Shown in pieces: positions 10,326 through 20,750 of a stretch of DNA of 64,000 nucleotides (the stretch's first letter is position 1; each line of letters begins with the position of its first letter). The DNA comes from JACKBJ01 sp964549495. Its GTDB lineage: Bacteria > Chloroflexota > Anaerolineae > Epilineales > Epilineaceae. The notes under the pieces are model-generated. The model was given only the letters and a program-made list of their open reading frames with translations. It had not been told where the DNA came from and searched no databases. Location of the stretch: the NCBI GenBank assembly GCA_964549495.1, contig CAZJWJ010000008.1, positions 20,320 to 84,319 on the forward strand. The letters run 5' to 3'. A program made the position numbers and the translations under genes.

Positions 10326-10355
10326 ATTCTAGCACTCGGCCTCGGCGAGTGCTAA
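10326..10355 (-). promoter_or_regulatory. CIRCE operator (HrcA site) overlapping the groESL promoter
   Basis: A 9-bp inverted repeat separated by 9 nt: CTAGCACTC (10329-10337) and GAGTGCTAA (10347-10355). This is the CIRCE consensus with one end mismatch. On the minus strand a promoter is embedded in it: TTAGCA, 18 nt, TAGAAT (the -10 is at 10326-10331). HrcA bound here would block the groESL promoter directly. No hrcA gene is in the window. Confidence 0.93.
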
Positions 10356-10431
10356 GACCTTCCGTAAGCGTTTCGTTAGATCCTGCCAACGCGGGAGACG
10401 ACCCGGTGGCGAGATCGGCTCGCGGTCGGCG

Positions 10432-11568
10432 TCAAGGACAGAGATCGAGGCCATCCTTGGCCGGTTGCGAATCGGGGTCGAGCGTCAGCGCTTCCTGCAA
10501 CCAGGGCTTGCCGCGCTCGCAATCGCCGGCGTAGATCAGCGAGAGGCCCAGGAGGTAGCGGTACTCCACCGCCCGCGCGCCCAAATCGATGGCCCGCTCG
10601 AAGCTGTTGGCGGCGGCGGTCCACTCCTGGCGGGCGTAGCGCACCCAGCCCAGATGGCCGTGGCCGGGCGCATAGCCCGGATCGACCTCGATGGCGCGTT
10701 GGAAGGAAGCTGCGGCGGCGTCCAGCGCGCCGGCATCGTAGTCCACCAGGCCGGCGCCATCGTAGGCCACCGGGTCGCCGGGATCGACCTCGGCCGCCTC
10801 GGCATAGGCCCGCCGCGCGGCATCGGCATCGCCCAAGAGGCGCCAGGCGCGGCCGACGTCGATGGCGTAGGCGCTGATCCAGGGCGCCAGGACCCGCGCC
10901 TCGCGATAGGCATCCAGGGCCGCCTGTCCCTCGCCGCGCACCTCGTGGGCCATGCCCAGCGCGCGCCGGGCCTCCGGGTCCTCGGGCGCCAGCTCCACCG
11001 CGCGCCGGGCCTCGGCCATGGCCGCATCCCATTGGCCGGTGGCGGCATAGGCCTCGGCCAGGGCGGCGCGGGCCCGGGCCTGCTGGGGATCCAGGTCCAG
11101 GGCCGCCTGGGCGGCGGGGATGGCCGCTTCGGGCTGGTCGGCCCAGTCGAGCGCCAGGGCCAGGGCCAGATGGGAGCGCGGGTCGGCCGGTGCGGCCGCC
11201 ACGGCCTCGCGGGCCAATTCCAGGGCCTCGTCGTGGCGCCGGCGCCAGGTCAGGATGCGAACGCGCGCCGCCAGGGCATCGATGCGCGCCGGATCGGCCG
11301 CGGCCACGGTGGCCCAGGCGCGCTCGGCCGCCGCCAGGTCGCCGGCCGCCTGGGCCGCCTCGGCGGTGGCGGCCAGCGCGTCCGGCGACGGGGTGGCGGT
11401 AGGCGACGGGGTCGGCGTGGGCAGGATGCTGGCCAGGCGCGCCTCCAGCCAGTCCGGTTGGGAGCGCACGAGGAGGACCAGACCCAGGAGCGCGAAGGCC
11501 ACCAGGAGCACTCGGCGCGACGCGCCACGCTTGCGGCGCGGGCCCTCGCGGTTGGGATCGATGTACAT
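10432..11568 (-). CDS. Membrane-anchored TPR-repeat protein
   Basis: A 378-aa protein. It has a basic N-terminus, one transmembrane helix (about residues 19-35), a short Pro-Thr-Ser linker ('PTPTPSPTATPSP'), then about eight tetratricopeptide repeats to the end, e.g. 'WDAAMAEARRAVELAPEDPEA' and 'FQRAIEVDPGYAPGHGHLG'. The topology suggests an N-anchored scaffold with an exported TPR domain. AGGTAGG precedes the ATG. A possible promoter overlaps the start on the minus strand (TTGACC at 11600-11605, 17 nt, TAAGGT at 11577-11582), which would give a nearly leaderless transcript. The client is unknown. Confidence 0.82.
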   Translation of the reverse strand: MYIDPNREGPRRKRGASRRVLLVAFALLGLVLLVRSQPDWLEARLASILPTPTPSPTATPSPDALAATAEAAQAAGDLAAAERAWATVAAADPARIDALAARVRILTWRRRHDEALELAREAVAAAPADPRSHLALALALDWADQPEAAIPAAQAALDLDPQQARARAALAEAYAATGQWDAAMAEARRAVELAPEDPEARRALGMAHEVRGEGQAALDAYREARVLAPWISAYAIDVGRAWRLLGDADAARRAYAEAAEVDPGDPVAYDGAGLVDYDAGALDAAAASFQRAIEVDPGYAPGHGHLGWVRYARQEWTAAANSFERAIDLGARAVEYRYLLGLSLIYAGDCERGKPWLQEALTLDPDSQPAKDGLDLCP

Positions 11569-11693
11569 GGCGGCCTACCTTATCCACCGGCCCCGGGGTG
11601 GTCAACCTCCGGTCGCTGCGAGCGGAGGGTGTTGAGCGCCTGTTTGTTGCAGCAGGTCCGGCTGCACCCAAGGGCGCGGGCGGGAAATCGGGG

Positions 11694-11722
11694 TGGACAT
11701 CGCCCGGCGGCCGGGTTATAAT
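11694..11722 (+). promoter_or_regulatory. Near-consensus sigma70-type promoter for the NHL-repeat gene
   Basis: TGGACA (11694-11699), 17-nt spacer, perfect TATAAT (11717-11722). Transcription would start near 11729 and leave a leader of about 235 nt before the ATG at 11964. The rest of this 395-bp gap (11569-11963) shows no recognised riboswitch or RNA gene. Confidence 0.75.
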
Positions 11723-11963
11723 CGGATCCTGTCCGACGCATTCCTGTCCGACATCATTGCTCTCGTAGCGTCATATCGAAACCTTCGACCCGCCGTGCGG
11801 CTGCACGCCCCATGATATTTACGACGCCGCCAGCCGCGGCCGCGAGGGGTCGATCGTTTGCGAGGAGGACGTCGAACTTGACGCCCCGCCGCTTGCTCAT
11901 GCGCCTCTCCCTGGCCCTGATATCGTGTTGACCCGTCTGTGCAAGGCCCTGCCAGAAGGGCGC

Positions 11964-14249
11964 ATGCGGCGCAATCTGCCTACGACCACCGCCTGGTGCT
12001 TGGTGGTCGCGTTCGGCATGCTGGCCATCGGCGCGCCCTTGCCGGCGGCCGGCCAGGCTTCGGCGGGACCGACCTTCGATCGCGTGATCGGCGTATTGCC
12101 CGACGCGGGACTGCTCAACACCCCGATGGGGGTGACGGTCTCGCCCAGCAACCCCAACCGCATCTTCGTGGTCGACTACGGCAACGCCCGCATCCAGGTC
12201 TTCCGCACCACCGGTCGGCCGGATCTGGGCTACTGGGGCAGCCGCGGCGAGGGCCTGGGCGAGTTCTGGCAGCCCATGGACATCGAAGCCAGCCCGGACG
12301 GCCGATTCATCTACGTGGTCGACGCGGGCCGCGCGCGGGTGATGCAGTACGAGCTCGACCGGCTGTGCATCGGCGAGATCGACGTCGGCTGCGAGAACCG
12401 CGTGCGCCTCGAATGGGGCAGCTATGGCAGCGGCCCGGGCGCCTTCCGCGCGCCCACCGGCCTGGCCGTCGACCGCAAGGGCCGCGTCTACGTGGCCGAC
12501 GAGGCAGCCGGTAACATTCAAGTCTTCGAGGCCGACGGCAGCAATCCGCGCATCCTGACCGACGCCGATGACGGTCCCGGCCGGCTCAACCACCCGCGCG
12601 ACATCGAGGTCGACGCCGAGGGCAAGATCTGGGTGGCCGACACCGAGAACCACCGCATCGTCGTGCTCGACCAGGAGGGCCAGCTCCTGACCCAGGTCCT
12701 GGGGGGGGTGGACGGCTTCTACAAGCCGACCGGCATCGCGGTCGGGCCGGACGGCAGCTTCATCGTCCGCGACTTCGACCCCTCCTACCGCACCCCGCGG
12801 CTCTGGCGCTACGACGAGAACGGCCGGCTCGAGGGCTCCCTGATCCAGATGGAGGGCTACGACAAGCGCAGCCGCTACCCGCTTCAGGGCGTCGATTTCA
12901 TGCCCGACGGCACGGCGGTGGTCGCCAACCCCTACGCCGGCATCACCCACCTGGGCGAGCCCCAGGCCTTCGAGATCAGCCTCTACCTCTTGCCCGACGG
13001 CGGCGATGCCCTGCAGCCCTTGGCCGCCCGCGGCCGCGCGCCGGGCCAGTTCGCTCATCCCTCGGCGGTGGCCATCGGCAAGCGCTACGTGGTGGTCGGT
13101 GACACCGACAACCAGCGGGTCCAGATCCTGGATGCCGAATTGGGCTACACGCCCTCGCGCGTGATCGGTGCGCCCGAGCTGGAGCTGGACGAGATCGCCG
13201 GCGTGGCCATCTTCGACACCGGCAGCGCGCTGACCAGCCGGATCTACGTCTCCGATCGCGAGCGCAACCAGGTCTTCGTGCTCGATCCCACCGGCGCCGT
13301 CTTGGCCACCTGGGGTGACGGCCGCAGCCGCGACTTCAACAAGCCCGGCGGCATGGCCGTCGACGCCGAGGGCCGGGTCTACGTCGCCGACACCAACAAC
13401 CGCCGCGTGGTGGTCCGTTCGCCCGAGGGCGAGGAGCTGCGCAGCTTCGGTCGCGACGAGCTGAGCCAGCCGGATGGCGTGGCTATCGGTCCCGAGGGGC
13501 TGATCTACGTCATCGAGCGCGGCCGATCGCGCCTGATGGCCTTCGACGAGGCCGGCACGGCCGTGGCGCTCTGGGATGCCGAGCCCTCCGACTTCGCGCG
13601 GCCCGAGCCGGGCGAGATGAGCAAGCCGGTCTCCATCGCCGCCGACGACCGCTACCTCTACATCCTCGAGAACACCGGTTTCCTGCACGCCCGCGTCCAG
13701 GTGCTCCGGCCCGAGGTCGGCAAGCCGCTATCCGAGAGCGTGGTGGCGGTCTTCGCCGCCTCCGAGGGCGCCGGTCCGGGCCTGGTCTACGACCCCTTCG
13801 GCGTGGCGGCGCATCCGGACGGCCGCGTGATCGTCGCCGACTCGGGCAACAACCGGCTGCAGCTCTTCCGATGGCCGGACGAAGGTCCGGACGAGGTGCC
13901 GACGCCGACCGCGGAACCGACCGACGAGCCCTCGCCCGAGCCCACCGACGAGCCGGATCCCCAGGAGACGCCGGAGTCGACGCCCGAGGTCAGCCCGACC
14001 CCGACCGACGAGCCCGATCCCGGCGACGATCCCTCCCCGACCCCGACCGACGAGCCGACGGCCGAGCCCACCGAGGCCCCGACCGACGAGCCCACACCGG
14101 CTTCGTCGGCCGAACCGACCGCGGATCCGACCCGGACGCCGACGGACGAGCCCGATCCGACCGTAGAGCCCTCACCCACCGAGGACCGTTCGACCCGGAT
14201 CAATCCCCTCTTGACCATCTACTTCCCACAATTGGTCAAGCACCGCTAG
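11964..14249 (+). CDS. Secreted NHL-repeat beta-propeller protein with Pro-rich C-terminal stalk
   Basis: ATG 11964 gives a standard signal peptide ('WCLVVAFGMLAIGAPLPAAGQA'); GTG 11925 in the same frame would add 13 residues. The 761-aa product holds about ten NHL-type blades, such as 'VDRKGRVYVADEAAGNIQVF', 'WVADTENHRIVVLD' and 'VYVADTNNRRVVV', likely forming two propellers. Residues from about 635 on are a repetitive Pro/Thr/Glu/Asp linker, and the extreme C-terminus is 'LLTIYFPQLVKHR'. Short aromatic or aliphatic tails after such linkers are common in exported Chloroflexota proteins and may be sorting or anchoring signals; that is an inference. It has its own strong promoter and converges on rimM. 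Confidence 0.87.
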   Translation: MRRNLPTTTAWCLVVAFGMLAIGAPLPAAGQASAGPTFDRVIGVLPDAGLLNTPMGVTVSPSNPNRIFVVDYGNARIQVFRTTGRPDLGYWGSRGEGLGEFWQPMDIEASPDGRFIYVVDAGRARVMQYELDRLCIGEIDVGCENRVRLEWGSYGSGPGAFRAPTGLAVDRKGRVYVADEAAGNIQVFEADGSNPRILTDADDGPGRLNHPRDIEVDAEGKIWVADTENHRIVVLDQEGQLLTQVLGGVDGFYKPTGIAVGPDGSFIVRDFDPSYRTPRLWRYDENGRLEGSLIQMEGYDKRSRYPLQGVDFMPDGTAVVANPYAGITHLGEPQAFEISLYLLPDGGDALQPLAARGRAPGQFAHPSAVAIGKRYVVVGDTDNQRVQILDAELGYTPSRVIGAPELELDEIAGVAIFDTGSALTSRIYVSDRERNQVFVLDPTGAVLATWGDGRSRDFNKPGGMAVDAEGRVYVADTNNRRVVVRSPEGEELRSFGRDELSQPDGVAIGPEGLIYVIERGRSRLMAFDEAGTAVALWDAEPSDFARPEPGEMSKPVSIAADDRYLYILENTGFLHARVQVLRPEVGKPLSESVVAVFAASEGAGPGLVYDPFGVAAHPDGRVIVADSGNNRLQLFRWPDEGPDEVPTPTAEPTDEPSPEPTDEPDPQETPESTPEVSPTPTDEPDPGDDPSPTPTDEPTAEPTEAPTDEPTPASSAEPTADPTRTPTDEPDPTVEPSPTEDRSTRINPLLTIYFPQLVKHR

Positions 14250-14301
14250 CGCGGAGCGTCCCCGACGTCGGGTCGCGCGGAACAGCGGGACAGGTCGCGC
14301 T

Positions 14302-14826
14302 TCAGTCCTCGTCGATCAAGCCCGGCAGGGGCGTCACCGTGATGCGGCCGGCCTCCAGGTCGATCTCGGCGATCACCTGATCGATCATCGGCAGCAGGAT
14401 CTCCCCGCCGTAGGGACCGCGCACGACCAGCACGTCGGCGGCGCCGGTCTCCAACACCCCTGACACCCGGCCCAGCTCGCGGCCGGCATCCGTGACCACC
14501 TCCAGGCCCTCCAGCTGGTAGCTGTAATAGCTGTCCTCGTCCAGCGGATGGGCCTCGTCGATGGGCACGTAGGCGTAGAGCCCCGTCCAGCGCATGGCCG
14601 TGTCTCGATCCTCGATGCCCTCGAAACGCAGCAGCCAGCGTGACTTGTGCGGACGCGAGGAAAGGACCCGGGCGGGGACGGGCTGTTGGCCCCGCTCGGG
14701 TCCGATGTACAGGATGCTGCCCGGAGCGAAGCGCTCGGGGAAGTCGGTCAGGGGATCGACCTGCAGCTCCCCCTGCACCCCGTGCGGCCGGCCGATGCGG
14801 CCGACCGCCAGAAAGTCGGGTGTCAC
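14302..14826 (-). CDS. rimM: Ribosome maturation factor RimM
   Basis: A 174-aa protein needed for 30S head maturation through S19. It shows 'VGRIGRPHGVQGELQVDPLTDFPERF' features at the N-terminus and the PRC-barrel half with 'YYSYQLEGLEVVTDAGRELG' and 'LPMIDQVIAEIDLEAGRITV'. The start is GTG 14826, four bases after the khpA stop. It is the last gene of the ffh-rpsP-khpA-rimM operon. The trmD and rplS genes that often follow are absent; a convergent gene lies there instead. Confidence 0.95.
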   Translation of the reverse strand: MTPDFLAVGRIGRPHGVQGELQVDPLTDFPERFAPGSILYIGPERGQQPVPARVLSSRPHKSRWLLRFEGIEDRDTAMRWTGLYAYVPIDEAHPLDEDSYYSYQLEGLEVVTDAGRELGRVSGVLETGAADVLVVRGPYGGEILLPMIDQVIAEIDLEAGRITVTPLPGLIDED

Positions 14827-14830
14827 CCGC

Positions 14831-15067
14831 TCAGTCCTGGATCTCCAGGCGCCAACGCTCGTCGCCCGGCGCCGCGTCCAGGAGGGCGCGGATGGCGTTG
14901 GCCACCCGCCCGTCGCGGCCGATCACCCGGCCCATGTCGGCGTCGGCCACTTCGAGCACCACCACGTGGTGGCGCCCCTTTTCGGCCTGACTGACCTTCA
15001 CCGCATCGGGCTCGTCGGCCAAGGCGCGGGCGACGTACTCCACCAGGCCCAGCATGTCGGCCGGCAT
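14831..15067 (-). CDS. khpA: KH-domain RNA-binding protein KhpA
   Basis: A 78-aa single KH domain with 'ADMGRVIGRDGRVANAIRAL', containing the GxxG RNA-binding loop (GRDG). KhpA-type proteins bind RNA with KhpB and influence cell elongation and sRNA use in Gram-positives. The start overlaps the rpsP stop (ATG/TGA overlap), so the two are coupled. Confidence 0.9.
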   Translation of the reverse strand: MPADMLGLVEYVARALADEPDAVKVSQAEKGRHHVVVLEVADADMGRVIGRDGRVANAIRALLDAAPGDERWRLEIQD

Positions 15068-15837
15068 CAGCCGCCACCACCGTAGGCGTCGAGCTTCTCT
15101 TCGATCTCCTCGGCCGCCTTGGCGCCGATGCCGGAGATGGCCGTCAGCGCGTCGCTGCCCTGCTTGCGCAAGGCCTGCAGCTGGGACACGGTCGCGATCT
15201 CGGCCGCCTCCAGCGCGTTGACCACGCGGGTGGAAAGGTCGAGCACCGCGATCTGGGCGTCCTCGACCGCCTCTTGGGCCGCCTCGACCGTTTCCTCGGC
15301 GGTCTCGGTCGCCTCATCCGCCGCCTCGTCGGCCGCTTCAGCGGCCTCTTCGCTGACCTCCTCGATGACCTCGGTGACGGCCTCCTCGGCCTCCATGGCC
15401 AGCTCGGCCGGCGCTTCGGTCGAGACCTCCTTGGCCTCCTCGAGCTTCTCGGCCGCCTCGGCCGCCTTGGCCTCGGTCTTGGTCTTGGGCTCGGCCTTGG
15501 CCTCCGTCTTGGCCTTGGCCTTGACCGGCGGTGCCGCCGCCTCCGGCTCGGAAACCAGATCCTCGATCTTGCTGCCCTTGTGGACCTGCTTGACCTTGTC
15601 GGGCAACTCGAGCTTGCGGAAGAAGCGCGCCACGGCGTCGGAGGGCTGGGCGCCGACGCTCAGCCAGTAGATCGCCCGATCCTGCTTGATGACCACCGTC
15701 GGCGGATCGGTGCGCGGGTTGTAATGTCCGATGTTCTCGATGAAACGGCCATCGCGCGGCGATCGGCTGTCGGCCACGACGATGCGGTAGCTGGGCTGCT
15801 TCTTGGCGCCGACGCGGCGCAGACGAATCTTGACCAT
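15067..15837 (-). CDS. rpsP: Ribosomal protein bS16 with long acidic linker and alpha-CTD-like HhH tail
   Basis: A 256-aa protein, about three times the usual bS16 length. Residues 1-85 are a standard bS16 ('MVKIRLRRVGAKKQPSYRIV', 'NIGHYNPRTDPPTVVIKQDR'). Residues about 95-200 are a low-complexity Ala/Glu/Lys then Ala/Glu/Asp/Thr helix-forming linker. Residues about 203-252 ('DLSTRVVNALEAAEIATVSQ' through 'ISGIGAKAAEEIEEKL') match the helix-hairpin-helix pattern of the RNA polymerase alpha C-terminal domain. bS16 extensions occur in some phyla, but a DNA- or RNA-binding HhH tail is unusual. The frame is continuous with no frameshift. Confidence 0.93.
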   Translation of the reverse strand: MVKIRLRRVGAKKQPSYRIVVADSRSPRDGRFIENIGHYNPRTDPPTVVIKQDRAIYWLSVGAQPSDAVARFFRKLELPDKVKQVHKGSKIEDLVSEPEAAAPPVKAKAKTEAKAEPKTKTEAKAAEAAEKLEEAKEVSTEAPAELAMEAEEAVTEVIEEVSEEAAEAADEAADEATETAEETVEAAQEAVEDAQIAVLDLSTRVVNALEAAEIATVSQLQALRKQGSDALTAISGIGAKAAEEIEEKLDAYGGGG

Positions 15838-15914
15838 GATCTTGCCTCACTCCTGTTCAGTAGGCTTGTCGATGCCCCCCGGGGGCTGGGTTCGAACTGC
15901 CCGCGAGCCGAAGC

Positions 15915-17252
<1,338 letters not shown>

Positions 17253-17292
17253 GGTGCCTTCGGGCGTTGTGCGCAGCGGTAACGAATGTGGA

Positions 17293-17321
17293 ATAATAGG
17301 CGCCGATGCCGCGTCGGTCAA
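17293..17321 (-). promoter_or_regulatory. Sigma70-type promoter for the ffh-rpsP-khpA-rimM operon
   Basis: On the minus strand, TTGACC (17316-17321), 17-nt spacer, TATTAT (17293-17298), about 45 bp before the ffh ATG. The fit is good for a GC-rich genome where such AT-rich hexamers are rare. Confidence 0.72.
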
Positions 17322-17428
17322 GGCATTTCGGCCATCCACGCCGCCCGATCCGGGCTTCGGTCCGGGGCTCGTGCCGAACATCGGACCGAGGTCGGCCAGT
17401 CGAGGGATCCGGAGGCAAAGGGGGGAAG

Positions 17429-18916
17429 GTGAGCAGCGGCGAGGGCTTGTTGGACGCCATCCGAGAGGCCGACGCGCGCCTGGCGCTCTTCGAGCCGGGC
17501 GATCGGGTGGTGGTCGGCGTCTCCGGCGGACCGGACTCGGTGGCCCTGCTGGATGCCCTGCGCGCCTACGCGCCCCTCCGCTCGCTGCAGCTCCACGTGG
17601 CCCACCTGGACCACATGCTGCGCCAGTCCGGCGTGGCCGACGCGGCCTGGGTGCAGCAGCTGGCGGCCGACTGGGGCCTGCCGGCCACGGTCCACGCCCG
17701 CGATGTCGGTCGCCTGGCCGCCCGCCTGGGCCTCAGCCTGGAGAACGCCGCCCGACAGGCCCGCTACGCCTTTTTGGCCCGCGTGGCCGCCGAGCAGGGC
17801 GCGCGCGGCGTGGCGGTGGGCCATCAGGCCGACGACCAGGTCGAGACGGTGCTGATGCATTTTCTTCGCGGCGCCGGCCTGGACGGCCTGAGCGGCATGC
17901 AGACGATCTCCGACTACCCGCTGGACGCCGCGGCCATCGCCGCCATCGAGGACTTCCGTGCGCCGGCCGGCCGCCCTTGGCCGCCGCGCCTCCTCCGCCC
18001 GCTGCTCGAGGTCCCGCGCCGCGCCATCACGGCCCATCTGCGCGAGACCGGCATCGAGGCCCGGCGCGACGAGAGCAACGAGGATCCGGCCTTCTTGCGC
18101 AACCGCATCCGCCTGGAGGTCCTGCCGCTGCTCGAGGAGATCAACCCCCGCCTGCGCGATACGCTGCGGCGCAATGCCCAGGCGGTCGGCGGCGACTTGG
18201 ACTACGTCCGCCGGGCGGTCGACCGGGCCTGGACCGAGGGCGTGGACGCCGGCCCCGACCGCGTGCACCTGCCCCTGGCCGGCTGGCGCGGCCTCCACCC
18301 GGCCATCCAGCGCCGCCTGCTGCGCCGCGCGGCGGCCCATCTGGGCACCAACGCGCGCGACCTGGGCCTGGACTCGGTCGAGGCGGCCCGCGCGGCCATC
18401 GAGGCCGGCGCCACCCTCAACCTGCCCGGCGGCCTGCGCCTGCACTCGACGGAGACCGGTTTCGATCTCTCCCGCGGCGGCCCGGCCATCCCCCCACCGC
18501 TCCCCGAGACCGAGGCCCGCAGCCTGCGCGTGCCGGGCCAGACCGACTGGCCGGGCGGCTGGCGCCTGGAGGCCGAGCTGCGCGAGCGCCGCCCCGGCGA
18601 GCCGGCCGCCGGCCGCGATCCCTGGCAGCTGCGCCTGGACGCCGATCGCCTGGTCGGCCCCCTGACCCTGCGCGCCCGCGAGCCGGGCGACCGCCTGCAG
18701 CCCCTGGGCATGGGCGGCCAGCACAAGTCGCTGCAGGACCTCTTCGTCGACGCCAAGATCCCCCGTCAGGTCCGCGAGGGCTGGCCCCTGCTCTTCGATG
18801 CCCAGCGCCTGATCTGGGTCCCCGGCTTGCGCGTCGACGAGCGCGTCCGCCTGGGCCCCGGCGCCCGCCGCCTGCTGGTGTTGCGCTGCCAGCCGCCGCC
18901 GGACGTCGAGCGCTGA
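17429..18916 (+). CDS. tilS: tRNA(Ile) lysidine synthase TilS
   Basis: A 495-aa N-type ATP pyrophosphatase that converts C34 of the CAU-anticodon tRNA-Ile to lysidine. The PP-loop is 'VGVSGGPDSVALLDAL' near residues 29-44; further motifs are 'LHVAHLDHMLR', 'GHQADDQVETVLMHFLRGAGL' and 'RRDESNEDPAFLRNRIRLEV'. The C-terminal TilS domain is present ('AREPGDRLQPLGMGGQHKSL', 'KIPRQVREGWPLLFDAQ'). GTG 17429 has GGAGG and a G-rich tract upstream; a longer frame to 17306 would overlap the ffh promoter. Confidence 0.95.
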   Translation: MSSGEGLLDAIREADARLALFEPGDRVVVGVSGGPDSVALLDALRAYAPLRSLQLHVAHLDHMLRQSGVADAAWVQQLAADWGLPATVHARDVGRLAARLGLSLENAARQARYAFLARVAAEQGARGVAVGHQADDQVETVLMHFLRGAGLDGLSGMQTISDYPLDAAAIAAIEDFRAPAGRPWPPRLLRPLLEVPRRAITAHLRETGIEARRDESNEDPAFLRNRIRLEVLPLLEEINPRLRDTLRRNAQAVGGDLDYVRRAVDRAWTEGVDAGPDRVHLPLAGWRGLHPAIQRRLLRRAAAHLGTNARDLGLDSVEAARAAIEAGATLNLPGGLRLHSTETGFDLSRGGPAIPPPLPETEARSLRVPGQTDWPGGWRLEAELRERRPGEPAAGRDPWQLRLDADRLVGPLTLRAREPGDRLQPLGMGGQHKSLQDLFVDAKIPRQVREGWPLLFDAQRLIWVPGLRVDERVRLGPGARRLLVLRCQPPPDVER

Positions 18917-18972
18917 GCCGGGGTCTGAGCCGGGGTCTGAGCCGAACGCTGAATCGTCGCCGGAAGTGCGGT

Positions 18973-20547
18973 TCAGCCCCGATCGGACCAGCGTGCCTCC
19001 GCGCGGCCCGCGGCCGGCGTCACCTGTATCGGCCACTCGGCCCGGTGCGACCCGTTTCCGCGCAAGGCAAACCAGACCACGATGCCGAACCCCAATCCAT
19101 AGAGCCCGCCGAAGATGGCCAGCCAGAATACGCCTCTGGAGATCGCGGCCCAGACCAGGAGCCAGGCGTAGGCGGCCAGGGTCAGCTCGAGCCAGCTCTG
19201 CCAACCGAGGTGAAGGCGATAATCGGAGTTCGCGGCAAGCGCGTGCGGGTCCCCCTGGCCGTCTTGGATCCCCGGCTCGTCCATCGGCATCGCGGCTCCA
19301 TCCCCACGCTTGGGCGTCCGCTCGAAGCGACCCCCTCGACCGACGAGCGCCCCGACGACGGCCCGGCTCCCGGTCCAGGCCATACCCACCGTCAAGAGCG
19401 CCAAGGCCGGATAGTCGCGCAGGAGTCTCCAGCCACGACTCTCCCCACCTTCCAGCGCCAGCGCGCAAGCGTAGAGCAGAGGCGGGCAGAAGGGCGCCAG
19501 GGTGAGCAGCGAGAGCGCCGGCGGGAAGCTCGGCGGCCACACGAGGAGCAGCGGTGCGCCGAGCAGAAGGGCCAGCATGACCGGGTGGACCAGGTAGCCC
19601 GAGAGGGTGAGCAGGCCCAAGAGGCGTCGGTGCAGCGGCATGTCGGCAGCCAGCAGCTGGCGGCCCAGCTTGCGCAGGACCTGCACGGTGCCCTTGGCCC
19701 AGCGATGCTGCTGGCGGCGGTAGGCCGGCAGGCTGGCCGGCAGCTCGGCCGGCGCCACCAGATCGGGCAGCATGCGGATGGACCAGCCGGCCATCTGGGC
19801 GCGGTAGCTGAGGTCGAAGTCCTCGGTCAGCGTATCGCCCTGCCAGCCGCCGGCCGCCTCGATGGCCTGGCGGCGCCAGACGCCGGCCGTGCCGTTGAAG
19901 TTGAGCATCAGGCCCAGACGCGACTGGGCGGTCTGCTCGACCAGGAAGTGCCCGTCCAGGGCCAGGGCCTGGGCGCGGGTGAGCAGCGAGTCGCCGGCGT
20001 TCAGGTGCCCCCAGCGCGCCTGCACCGCCCCGATGCCGGGCCCCAGATAGGGCAGGGCCCGCTCCAGGAAGTCCGGCGGCGGCACGAAGTCGGCATCGAA
20101 GACCGCCAGGGCCTCGCCCTGCGACCGCTCGAAGCCGGCCGCCAGCGCGCCGGCCTTGAAGCCCTCGCGGTGGCCGCGCCGGATGACCCGGATGTCGACG
20201 CCCCGCTCGCGCCAGGCGCGAGCGCGCGCGTCGACGATGGCCCGGGTCTCGTCCTCCGAATCATCCAGCACCTGGATCTCCAGGCGATCGGCCGGCCAGC
20301 GCAGCCGGCAGAGCGCGTCGATGGCCCGCGCGGCCACGTAGCGCTCGTTGTAGATCGGCAGCTGCACCGTCACCCGCGGCGGGCGACCGTCGCTCGATTC
20401 GGCGCCGAGGCCACCAAGGCCCGCCATGGGCTCGGGCTGCCGATGCCGGCAACACCAGGCCCCGATGGCCAGGCCCAGCATGCGGAAGCCGAAGAGCCCC
20501 AGGAAGCTGAAGCCGGCGGCGTAGGTCCAGCCGAGCAACAGGGACAT
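18973..20547 (-). CDS. Membrane glycosyltransferase family 2 (cellulose/mannan synthase-like)
   Basis: About 524 aa. It has an N-terminal membrane helix, a cytosolic GT-A domain and at least four C-terminal helices. Processive GT2 residues are visible: 'VQLPIYNERYV', 'VLDDSEDET', 'AVFDADFVPPPDFL', 'TEDFDLSYRAQMAGW' and 'RRQQHRWAKG' (QxxRW). Such enzymes make beta-linked polysaccharides while threading the chain through the membrane. The start at ATG 20547 ('MSLLLGWTYAAGF') gives a normal first helix; upstream in-frame ATGs at 20643 and 20673 give a Pro/Arg-rich leader that looks non-coding. The product sugar is not predictable from sequence. Confidence 0.88.
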   Translation of the reverse strand: MSLLLGWTYAAGFSFLGLFGFRMLGLAIGAWCCRHRQPEPMAGLGGLGAESSDGRPPRVTVQLPIYNERYVAARAIDALCRLRWPADRLEIQVLDDSEDETRAIVDARARAWRERGVDIRVIRRGHREGFKAGALAAGFERSQGEALAVFDADFVPPPDFLERALPYLGPGIGAVQARWGHLNAGDSLLTRAQALALDGHFLVEQTAQSRLGLMLNFNGTAGVWRRQAIEAAGGWQGDTLTEDFDLSYRAQMAGWSIRMLPDLVAPAELPASLPAYRRQQHRWAKGTVQVLRKLGRQLLAADMPLHRRLLGLLTLSGYLVHPVMLALLLGAPLLLVWPPSFPPALSLLTLAPFCPPLLYACALALEGGESRGWRLLRDYPALALLTVGMAWTGSRAVVGALVGRGGRFERTPKRGDGAAMPMDEPGIQDGQGDPHALAANSDYRLHLGWQSWLELTLAAYAWLLVWAAISRGVFWLAIFGGLYGLGFGIVVWFALRGNGSHRAEWPIQVTPAAGRAEARWSDRG

Positions 20548-20641
20548 CAAGGCCCGCTCCGCGCGGGCAGGGCGGCGGGGCGAGGCGAGGCGAGGGCAAT
20601 CGCGGGGCGGGACGGGGGGCTGGGGGTGAACACGGGCCGGC

Positions 20642-20689
20642 ATTATACACGAGGCGAGCGGCCGGCCGGCCAACTCTCGCTGCTATACT
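20642..20689. promoter_or_regulatory. Divergent -10 elements between the GT2 and M50 genes
   Basis: TATAAT on the minus strand (20642-20647) faces the GT2 gene. An extended -10, TGCTATACT (20681-20689), faces the M50 protease gene on the plus strand. Neither has a good -35, so these are candidates only. Confidence 0.45.
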
Positions 20690-20750
20690 CCTGGGATGTC
20701 GAGCGCCGAGGACGACCTCGGCGCCATCAAAGGGCAGGCTAGCACCGCAC

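Noticed and set aside
11754..11898. A 48-codon minus-strand frame starting ATG 11898 with an SD-like GGGAGAGG
   Set aside because: It lies in the leader of the NHL gene, matches no family I recognise and is too short to support; kept only as a note.
15838..15914. A 77-bp gap between rpsP and ffh containing GGTTCGAAC, reminiscent of a tRNA T-loop
   Set aside because: No acceptor, anticodon or D-arm pairing could be formed around it.
18917..18945. Short tandem repeat GAGCCGGGGTCT after tilS
   Set aside because: Only two units in a convergent gap; no function can be assigned and it may be chance.
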